Made by a program: the position numbers and the translations under genes. Below the pieces are notes generated by a model, which saw only the letters and a program-made list of their open reading frames with translations, had not been told where the DNA came from and did not search any database. This document shows positions 1-5,988 of a stretch of 11,868 bases of DNA, piece after piece. Source of the DNA: CBDUEV01 sp965366365 (lineage in GTDB: Bacteria > Actinomycetota > Acidimicrobiia > Spongiisociales > JAENVV01). Each line of letters begins with the position of its first letter. Within the stretch, counting starts at the first letter, position 1. Location: positions 1 through 11,868 of the forward strand of contig CBDUEV010000081.1 of the NCBI GenBank assembly GCA_965366365.1, given 5' to 3'.

Positions 1-90
1 CACCCACCAACCCACCGTGCCGCAAGCGAGGCGGAAGGACAACCCGCCCCCACCACAACCCCCTCCGACCCATCACACCGTGACGGGCCA

Positions 91-111
91 CCTCCCCCTC
101 AAAGGGGGAGG
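91..111 (-). terminator. GC-rich hairpin after the ABC ATPase gene, candidate terminator
   Basis: A perfect 8-bp inverted repeat, CCTCCCCC and GGGGGAGG, with a 5-base loop starts six bases after the stop codon of the minus-strand ATPase gene, which is the last gene of the importer operon. No T-run follows on the minus strand, so it is not a classic intrinsic terminator, but GC-rich actinobacteria often show such hairpins without a U-tract. The 90 bases further left show no gene. Confidence 0.5.
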
Positions 112-116
112 GAAAC

Positions 117-1631
117 CTAGGGGCCTGACACCCCGGCCATGAGGAGACCGATCGCTTCACGGCTGGCGCCGGCGGCGTCGACGATTCCGGTGATGGTGCC
201 TTCGTACATGACGACGATGCGGTCGGCGACGGCAAGGATCTCGTCGAGGTCTTCGGAGATCATCAGCACGGCTACCCCCGCGTCGCGTTGTTGGATGAGG
301 CGCTTGTGGATGTAGGCGGCCGCGCCGATGTCGACTCCGCGGGTCGGTTGTGACACCAACAGCACGGTGGGGTCGGCGTCGAGCTCGCGGGCCATGATCA
401 TCTTCTGGATGTTGCCGCCGGACAGGCTGCGTCCGGTGGTGTCGATCGAGGGGGTCTTGATCTCGTATTCGTCGACGAGGCGGCGGGAGTGGGCGCGAAT
501 CTCGGGGAACCGAAGCAGGCCTCGGTTGCTGAAGGCTGCGCCGTCGTGAGCGATCAGAATGAGGTTCTCGGCGACGGTGAAACCTCCGATCATGCCTTCG
601 GCCATCCGCTCCTCAGGTACGTAGCAGAGGCCGTGCTGGCGCGGCACCCTGGCACCTTGGCCGGTCAGGTCGACCCCGCTGATCGAAACCGTGCCACTTT
701 CGATGTCTCGAAGCCCGGCCACCGCCTCGGCCAACTCACGCTGACCATTGCCGGACACACCGGCGATTCCGACGATCTCGCCCGCTCGCACTTCGAGACT
801 CAGACCGTCCACGGCAAGCGCCTCACGATCTCCGAGCACTCGAAGGTTGTCGACCGAGAGCTTCACGTCGGATGGGTGGGCGGCGTCCTTGTCGGGAGTG
901 AATGAGACATCGCGCCCCACCATCATGCGGGCGAGATCCTGGCGGGTGGCCCCTTCGGTCGGAACGGTACCCACCACCTTGCCTGCCCGCATTGCGGTGA
1001 TCCGGTCGCTGATGGCCAGCACCTCGTGGAGTTTGTGCGATATGAAGATGAGCCCCTTGCCTTCGTCGGTCATCCGGCGAAGCGAGACGAACAGGTCGTC
1101 GACTTCCTGAGGCGTGAGCACGGCGGTCGGCTCGTCGAGGATGAGCACCTGGGCGTCGCGGTAGAGGGCTTTGAGGATCTCGACACGTTGGCGCTCGCCA
1201 ACCGACATCTGCCAGATCACCTGAGTCGGATCGACGGCGAGGCCGTAGGTCTCGCCGAGCTCTTCGATTTTCTCGCCAACCACGGCCAGATCGGTGAAGG
1301 GTCCACGCGACGAATCCATGCCGAGCGCCACGTTCTCCGCCACGGTCAGGGTGGGCACCAGCATGAAATGCTGATGCACCATCCCGATGCCGTGTGCGAT
1401 GGCGTCGGCCGGTTCGGCGATGAGGGTGGGCTCACCGCCGACGACGATTTCTCCTTCGTCGGCGGCGTAGAGCCCATAGAGCACCTTCATCAAGGTGCTC
1501 TTGCCTGCGCCGTTTTCGCCCAGGAGGGCATGGACCTCGCCGTGCCGGAGGTCGAAATCGACGTTGTCGTTGGCCAGTACTCCGGGGAATCGCTTGGTGA
1601 TTCCCCGGAGTTCCAGCATCTGTTCGTTCAT
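117..1631 (-). CDS. BMP-family ABC importer, double ATP-binding subunit
   Basis: A 504-residue protein with two fused ABC ATPase domains, the normal size and layout for the energising subunit of nucleoside and sugar importers such as NupO/YufO and RbsA. It would act at the inner face of the membrane on the two permeases encoded upstream. Domain 1 is canonical: Walker A GENGAGKST (38-46), Q-loop MVHQHF (84-89), signature SVGER (143-147), Walker B VLILDEP (162-168) and H-loop S198-H199. Domain 2 is degenerate: the Walker A region reads GVSGNGQRE (291-299) without GKS/T, the signature LSGGN (403-407) is kept, the Walker B region reads VLLVSQP (423-429) followed by TRGVDIGA, and SED (459-461) replaces the H-loop. 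This asymmetry is usual for the family. The ATG lies 15 bases after the lipoprotein stop codon and has only a weak ribosome binding site (GAGCGA), so coupled translation is plausible. A purine-type substrate is inferred from context only. Confidence 0.93.
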   Translation of the reverse strand: MNEQMLELRGITKRFPGVLANDNVDFDLRHGEVHALLGENGAGKSTLMKVLYGLYAADEGEIVVGGEPTLIAEPADAIAHGIGMVHQHFMLVPTLTVAENVALGMDSSRGPFTDLAVVGEKIEELGETYGLAVDPTQVIWQMSVGERQRVEILKALYRDAQVLILDEPTAVLTPQEVDDLFVSLRRMTDEGKGLIFISHKLHEVLAISDRITAMRAGKVVGTVPTEGATRQDLARMMVGRDVSFTPDKDAAHPSDVKLSVDNLRVLGDREALAVDGLSLEVRAGEIVGIAGVSGNGQRELAEAVAGLRDIESGTVSISGVDLTGQGARVPRQHGLCYVPEERMAEGMIGGFTVAENLILIAHDGAAFSNRGLLRFPEIRAHSRRLVDEYEIKTPSIDTTGRSLSGGNIQKMIMARELDADPTVLLVSQPTRGVDIGAAAYIHKRLIQQRDAGVAVLMISEDLDEILAVADRIVVMYEGTITGIVDAAGASREAIGLLMAGVSGP

Positions 1632-1646
1632 GCTTGTTCGCTCAGG

Positions 1647-2630
1647 TCATGCTCCCGTGCTGATCGATCCGTCCTTGATGCCCTCGATGGCATCGTCGGC
1701 CGCGGAGCGCAGGTCGTCGGCCAATTCGAATCCGTCGTTGAACTCGATGATGAGGCCACCGTTGTCCAGATTGATCTCGTAGATCTCTCCGCCGAGTGTT
1801 CCTGCGGCGATGTTGTCGATGATCTCTTCGAGGATCACCTCCCAGTGGTAGATCTGGTTGGCGACGACGATTTCGGGGGCAACGCTCGTCTGGCTGGACT
1901 GGGTGCCGAACCAGGCGGCTCCGTTGGTGTTGGCGACGCCGATGGCGCCCACCGTCATCTGGGCGGTGCCGGTCAACACGTCGGCGCCGGCGCTGAGATG
2001 GCTCTGGGCAGCTTCTGACGCCAGGGCCGTATCGGAGAAGGAGCCGATGTAGTTGACGTTGACTGTGACGGCCGAGTCGGTGGCCTTCACGCCGTTGACG
2101 AATCCGTCCACGTAGAGCTTGGCGTCTCCGACCTCGACAGGTCCGACCACGCCGATCACGCCCGACTCGGTGAGCCCGGCGGCGACCACGCCCATGACGT
2201 ACCCGCCTTCATCCGAGGCGGCTTCATAGGAGTAGACGTTGTCGAGCCCGAAGGTGTCAGCGGCTGTTCCCCACGCAAAGGCGGTCTCCGGGAAATCCGG
2301 AGCGATCTCAGCCAGCGAGGCGCCGTACTGCGACCCGTGGGCAATCACGAGGTCATAGCCGTCATCGGCGTAATCACGAATGGCCGCCGCGGCGTCTTCC
2401 ACCACGAACGTGCCGTCGGTGATAGCCACCTCGGCTGCTCCGAGGGTGTTGACCGCGTCAACGATGCTCTGCGTAAAGGCCAGGTCGTTGGAAGCCGAAG
2501 GTGCCACGATCGCGATGCGGAGACCTTCCGCATCTGCCGAGCCTTCGTCAGTGGAGTCGCCACAGGCGGCCAGCACCAGAGCCATGACCCCCAGAAGGCT
2601 GAGGAGTCGGATGTATTTTTGGTATCGCAT
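1647..2630 (-). CDS. BMP-family substrate-binding lipoprotein of the ABC importer
   Basis: A 327-residue solute-binding lipoprotein of the BMP (PBP1, BmpA/Med-like) family, which captures nucleosides or related solutes outside the membrane. The N-terminus has basic residues K5 and R8, a hydrophobic stretch and the lipobox VLAAC with the lipidated cysteine at 23, then an acidic, small-residue linker. The mature part opens with a typical first strand (RIAIVAPSASNDLAF) and carries the family segments YDLVIAHGSQYG and SDEGGYVMGVVAAGL. The frame is open to a GTG at 2648, which overlaps the TGA of the upstream permease gene. I prefer the ATG at 2630 because GAAAGGGA stands just before it and it gives a clean lipoprotein signal. 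The gene sits between the second permease and the ATPase, whereas the binding protein comes first in most BMP operons. The ligand cannot be read from the sequence. Confidence 0.9.
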   Translation of the reverse strand: MRYQKYIRLLSLLGVMALVLAACGDSTDEGSADAEGLRIAIVAPSASNDLAFTQSIVDAVNTLGAAEVAITDGTFVVEDAAAAIRDYADDGYDLVIAHGSQYGASLAEIAPDFPETAFAWGTAADTFGLDNVYSYEAASDEGGYVMGVVAAGLTESGVIGVVGPVEVGDAKLYVDGFVNGVKATDSAVTVNVNYIGSFSDTALASEAAQSHLSAGADVLTGTAQMTVGAIGVANTNGAAWFGTQSSQTSVAPEIVVANQIYHWEVILEEIIDNIAAGTLGGEIYEINLDNGGLIIEFNDGFELADDLRSAADDAIEGIKDGSISTGA

Positions 2631-2644
2631 GTTGTCCCTTTCTG

Positions 2645-3577
2645 TCACGCGCCACGCGCGAATGGTTTGGTGAGTGCGGATGGTTGCCGGAAACGATTGG
2701 CAACGACGACGAGAGCCAGGATGGTGATGATGGCGGGTGCCATGGCGGCGAGGTCGGAAGCACTCAGCGGGATGATGCCGAGTGTCTTCATCTGGAGCAC
2801 CAGGGCGTTGAGGAGGCCGTAGAGCAGCGAACCGGCCATGACGCCGATGGGTCGCCAGGCGCCGAAATACACCAGAGCGATGGCGATGAACCCTTGGGCG
2901 TTGGTGAGGTTCTGCTGAAAGATCTGGAGTTCGATGGTGAGCACCGCCCCGGCCGCCCCGGCCAGCATTCCTCCGATCGCCGTGGTGGCGTACCGGACCT
3001 TGGCAACCGAGACGCCCAAGCTGTCTGCCGACTCCGGGCTCTCGCCGACGGCGCGGATGTTGAGGCCGAAGGTGGTTCGATTGATGACCACCACCGACAA
3101 CGGGACCAGCGCAAAGGCGAGGTACACCACGACGCTGTGTTCAAAGAGCATGGGCCCGATGACCGGGAGTGACGACACCCCGGGAATGGAGAGCCGCGGG
3201 AAGCTGGCAATCGGAACCGGGGTTCCCACGAGTTTCTGAAACAGCAGATCGCTCACGCCAAGGCCGAAGAGGTAGATGCCGATACCGGAGATCCCCTGCT
3301 CGGCGCGGAGGGTCACCGAGATGAGGCCATAGAGCAGACCCATGATCAAGCCCACCCCAAGGCCCACCAGGACCCCCAGCCACACATTCTGGGTCTTGAG
3401 GGTTGTGTAGTAGCCGCCGAAGGCACCCAGCAACATGACGCCGTCCACGCCGAGGTTGAGCACCCCGGACCGCTGCCCGAACGTCTCGCCCAAGGCAGAC
3501 AGCAACAGCGGCACCGACAACCGGATGCCTCCCGCCACTACGGCGATGAGGGCAGCCGTGGTGAACAGATCACCCAT
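2645..3577 (-). CDS. BMP-family ABC importer permease (NupQ/YufQ-like)
   Basis: A 310-residue polytopic membrane protein of the BPD_transp_2 permease family, the shorter of the two permeases in BMP-type nucleoside importers. The family hallmark GQRSGVLNLGVDGVMLLGA lies at 34-52. The cytoplasmic ATPase-contact loop, GLNIRAVGESPESADSLGVS, lies at 171-190. Several long hydrophobic segments (about 8-30, 66-88, 148-166, 197-215, 230-262 and 275-293) indicate a pore-forming subunit. The ATG is preceded by GGAGGTG at a good distance and overlaps the last codons of the upstream permease gene by 8 bases. The TGA overlaps the GTG that opens the next frame. It should pair with the other permease to form the channel. 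The substrate is inferred to be a nucleoside, purine base or related compound. Confidence 0.92.
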   Translation of the reverse strand: MGDLFTTAALIAVVAGGIRLSVPLLLSALGETFGQRSGVLNLGVDGVMLLGAFGGYYTTLKTQNVWLGVLVGLGVGLIMGLLYGLISVTLRAEQGISGIGIYLFGLGVSDLLFQKLVGTPVPIASFPRLSIPGVSSLPVIGPMLFEHSVVVYLAFALVPLSVVVINRTTFGLNIRAVGESPESADSLGVSVAKVRYATTAIGGMLAGAAGAVLTIELQIFQQNLTNAQGFIAIALVYFGAWRPIGVMAGSLLYGLLNALVLQMKTLGIIPLSASDLAAMAPAIITILALVVVANRFRQPSALTKPFARGA

Positions 3578-4679
3578 CGGGCACCTCCGCCGGAACCCGG
3601 TCGTTGGCTGCCAGCGCCTGCTCGGCTCGCTCGGCGTCCGCCTCCGCCGCCAGACGCTTGCGGTACCGATCGGTGGCCACCACCGCCACGACCACCAGCC
3701 CGTTCAGGGCAAGGATGAGCGCCGAAGGAACCTGGACGGCCCGCTGCAGGGAGTTGCCGCCCACCAGGAGTGCTCCAAAAAGGAACGAAGCGGGAATGGT
3801 CCACAGCGGGTGAAGTCCACCGAACAGGGCGGCCACGATGCCGTTGAAGCCGGCGTTCCCCGTGAAGCCGGCCGTGGAACCGTCAGTGACCATACGGTGG
3901 CTTTCCGACCCGAAGACGAGAATGGCGCCGGCCAGCCCGGACAGGGCACCACTGATCGCCAGGGAGGACGTGATAGTCCAGCGGACGTTCATGCCCGCGT
4001 AGCCGGCTGCATCTCGACTGAGTCCCACCGCGCGCAGCTTGAGGCCGAAGGTCGTTCTGAACAAGAGCACATAGACCGCCACCGCCGCCACGACCGCGAT
4101 GACCGGCCCCAGGTGAAGCCGTCCGTGGCCAAAGAGCAGCGGGAGGTCAGCCGATTCAGGCACCCGAGCGGTCTGCGGAATCCGAGTCCCGCGCTCGATC
4201 TCGGCCGGGTCGATCATCGGGCCGCGCAGCAGATAGTTCATGAGCTGGACGGCGACGATATTGAGCATGATGGTGGAAAGGATCTCGTTGACCCCGTGAA
4301 AGGCCTTGAGATAGCCAGGGATGCCGCCCCAGATCGCTCCTCCGATCATCCCCATCGCAAGGACCAAGGGGAGCATGATCCAGGCGGGAAGGTCGGGAGC
4401 CGACAATGCCGTCGCCGTGCCGAGCAGGCCGCCGGCCACCATTTGGCCCTCGCCGCCGATGTTGATCACGTTGGCCCGGAAAGCCACAGTGATACCGGCG
4501 CCAACCAGTAGCAGTGGCGTGGCTTTGATCACGGTCTTGACAATGGCGTCGAAATCGCCGACCGACCCGTCCACGAGAGCTTGGTAACCCTCCCACGGAT
4601 CGGCGCCCAGCACACTCATGACGACAGCCCCCACGGCGAGCGCGCCCAGCACGGCAGCGGCCGGAATGGCGATCCTCAT
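3570..4679 (-). CDS. BMP-family ABC importer permease (NupP/YufP-like)
   Basis: A 369-residue membrane permease, the first gene of the importer operon. The family signature FRANVINIGGEGQM lies at 68-80, followed by GVNEILSTIMLN (129-140), and the ATPase-contact loop FGLKLRAVGLSRDAAGYAGM lies at 211-230. Hydrophobic segments occur near 5-24, 55-65, 100-120, 190-207, 238-256, 276-307 and 318-336, and the C-terminal tail is charged. The frame stays open far upstream (to 5264), but that part is antisense to the amidohydrolase gene and is an artefact. I chose the ATG at 4679, just before the first membrane helix. It has no clear ribosome binding site. A TTG at 4697, giving MNRLTL before this ATG, has AGGGA eight bases upstream and may be the true start. 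The gene heads a divergent pair with the amidohydrolase gene. Confidence 0.9.
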   Translation of the reverse strand: MRIAIPAAAVLGALAVGAVVMSVLGADPWEGYQALVDGSVGDFDAIVKTVIKATPLLLVGAGITVAFRANVINIGGEGQMVAGGLLGTATALSAPDLPAWIMLPLVLAMGMIGGAIWGGIPGYLKAFHGVNEILSTIMLNIVAVQLMNYLLRGPMIDPAEIERGTRIPQTARVPESADLPLLFGHGRLHLGPVIAVVAAVAVYVLLFRTTFGLKLRAVGLSRDAAGYAGMNVRWTITSSLAISGALSGLAGAILVFGSESHRMVTDGSTAGFTGNAGFNGIVAALFGGLHPLWTIPASFLFGALLVGGNSLQRAVQVPSALILALNGLVVVAVVATDRYRKRLAAEADAERAEQALAANDRVPAEVPDG

Positions 4680-4934
4680 CAACGTCAGCCGATTCAAACG
4701 AGCGGTCCCTGCTCTTTCACTTGGATCGAAACTAGCCGCCGAATCCGTGGCACCACCAGGATCGAACGGCCGTATCCAGGGATCGAAATGCTGTATTTTC
4801 GAACTGGCAACACTCGGCCGGCCGTCCGTTCCGAGATTCCGAGGTCGTCGCCTCAGTAGCTCAGCCCCCCTTGGGCCCCGGTGTAGTGTGAACAAAGGGC
4901 AACCCCCACGGCTCAGGCACCAAAGGAGCAGCAG
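4680..4934. promoter_or_regulatory. Divergent control region with clustered short repeats
   Basis: This 255-base gap lies between the start codons of the importer operon (left) and the ssnA-ygfK operon (right), so it must hold both promoters. Visible structure: GGATCGAA three times (4723-4730, 4759-4766, 4780-4787), the last two exactly 21 bp apart and each within CCAGG(G)ATCGAA; an inverted repeat TCGAAA-N8-TTTCGA at 4783-4802; a perfect 10-bp palindrome CGGCCGGCCG at 4815-4824; and a direct repeat of TTCCGAG at 4829-4835 and 4837-4843. TAnnnT elements that could be -10 boxes are TAGTGT at 4884-4889 (plus strand) and TAGTTT (minus strand, 4729-4734), but neither has a convincing -35 partner. 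No regulator gene is present in the window. Confidence 0.55.
4925..4928 (+). promoter_or_regulatory. Ribosome binding site of the amidohydrolase gene
   Basis: GGAG, within AAAGGAG, stands six bases before the ATG at 4935. It fixes this start, which matters because the encoded protein begins at its metal motif with no N-terminal domain. The reading frame is closed by TAG at 4884-4886, so no longer version can be made in this frame. Confidence 0.8.
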
Positions 4935-5957
4935 ATGGCCAACACCACCCCCGGTCTCGTGTGCGCCCACCACCACCTGTACTCGGAGCTTGCCCGTGGC
5001 ATGCCGCCTCCGCCCAAAGTGGCCACCAACTTCCAGGAGATCCTCGAGCAGATCTGGTGGCGACTCGACACCGCACTCGACCTCGAGATGCTGCGGTGGT
5101 CGGCCAAGCTGGGCGCCCTGGAGGCTCTCGAGGCGGGCACCACCGCCATCATCGATCACAACGAAACCCCCAACGCCATCGAGGGCAGCCTGGACGTGAT
5201 CGCCGAGGCGTGCGCCGAGGTGGGAGTTCGAGTGGTATGCGCCTACGGCATCACCGATCGTCACGGACCGGAAGGAGCCCAGCGAGGTTTGGCTGAGAAC
5301 GCTCGATTCATCCGGGCCGGCGGACGCGGCCTAGTGGGCGTGCACGCCTCGTTCACCTGCACCGACAAGTCACTCGAGGAAGCGGCAGGGCTGGCCAACG
5401 ACCTCGGCGTCGGCGTCCATATCCATGTGGCGGAGGGGATCGGCGATGTCGAGGCCCCCAATCGCCTTGCCGGCCTGACCCGCGACAACTGGCTGCTCAG
5501 CCATTGTGTCCACCTTCCCACCGACCACACCCTGGCCGGGACCATCCTTCACAATCCTCGCTCGAATCTGAACAACGGAGTCGGGTACGCCAATCCGGCC
5601 CGGTTCTCGAACCCGGTGGCCCTGGGCACGGATGGGATCGGGGCCAACATGATCGAGTCGTTCCGCCTCGCCTACGTCATGCACCGCTCGGTGGATGTAA
5701 CCGTCGGACCGGACCCGGCTTGGTCGTGGCTGGAAGAGGGATGGAACCTCGTTCCCGAAGCGCGCCAGGACGAGGTGACCTGGTCGTACGACCCGATGGA
5801 TCCCTGGCACCTGGCCTTCACCGCCGGTGTCCATCCCGTCCAGGTGAAGATCGACGACGAGGTGGTCTTCTCAGACGGCAAGCCCACCCGAGTGGACGCC
5901 GAAGAAATCCGCGCCAGGGCCCGCGAACAGGCCGCCCGGCTTCACGCCCGCCTCTGA
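4935..5957 (+). CDS. ssnA: SsnA-like amidohydrolase, lacking the N-terminal beta-sandwich segment
   Basis: A 340-residue metal-dependent hydrolase of the amidohydrolase superfamily, closest by eye to SsnA (442 residues in E. coli), a predicted aminohydrolase of the ygfK cluster. Metal and active-site residues are all visible: H12xH14 in the opening segment, H75 in IIDH, H162xH164xxE167, H190 and D233 in LGTDGIG. The stretch HNPRSNLNNGVGYAN (206-220) is also SsnA-like. The expected reaction is hydrolytic removal of an amino or related group from a heterocycle, in the cytosol. Oddities: the roughly 60 N-terminal residues that form half of the usual beta-sandwich are absent, because residue 1 aligns just before the HxH motif. 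The region after D233, normally ending in a GxxADL-type segment, is also shortened. The start has a strong ribosome binding site and an upstream in-frame stop, so the short form looks real. It is followed after 31 bases by the ygfK-like gene. Family assignment is firm; the SsnA identity is probable and the substrate unknown. Confidence 0.85.
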   Translation: MANTTPGLVCAHHHLYSELARGMPPPPKVATNFQEILEQIWWRLDTALDLEMLRWSAKLGALEALEAGTTAIIDHNETPNAIEGSLDVIAEACAEVGVRVVCAYGITDRHGPEGAQRGLAENARFIRAGGRGLVGVHASFTCTDKSLEEAAGLANDLGVGVHIHVAEGIGDVEAPNRLAGLTRDNWLLSHCVHLPTDHTLAGTILHNPRSNLNNGVGYANPARFSNPVALGTDGIGANMIESFRLAYVMHRSVDVTVGPDPAWSWLEEGWNLVPEARQDEVTWSYDPMDPWHLAFTAGVHPVQVKIDDEVVFSDGKPTRVDAEEIRARAREQAARLHARL

Positions 5958-5988
5958 CCGACCAACCCAATACAGCAGGAGCACGACG

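Noticed and set aside
1026..2018. 330-codon plus-strand frame
   Set aside because: It lies antisense to the ATPase and lipoprotein genes, and its sequence shows no domain. It is a shadow frame typical of GC-rich coding DNA.
4856..4890. Possible tRNA, because GTAGCTCAG resembles a D-arm
   Set aside because: The D-stem partner (GAGC) is missing and no anticodon arm, T-arm or acceptor stem can be formed around it.
4680..4934. Missing N-terminal half of the amidohydrolase encoded upstream through a frameshift
   Set aside because: None of the three plus-strand frames in this stretch shows the beta-strand pattern expected for that segment, and the frame of the gene has a TAG at 4884.
4680..5264. 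Upstream extension of the first permease frame by 195 codons on the minus strand
   Set aside because: The extra part is antisense to the start of the amidohydrolase gene and crosses the control region. It has no permease-like or other domain features, and the hydrophobic permease sequence begins only at about 4679.
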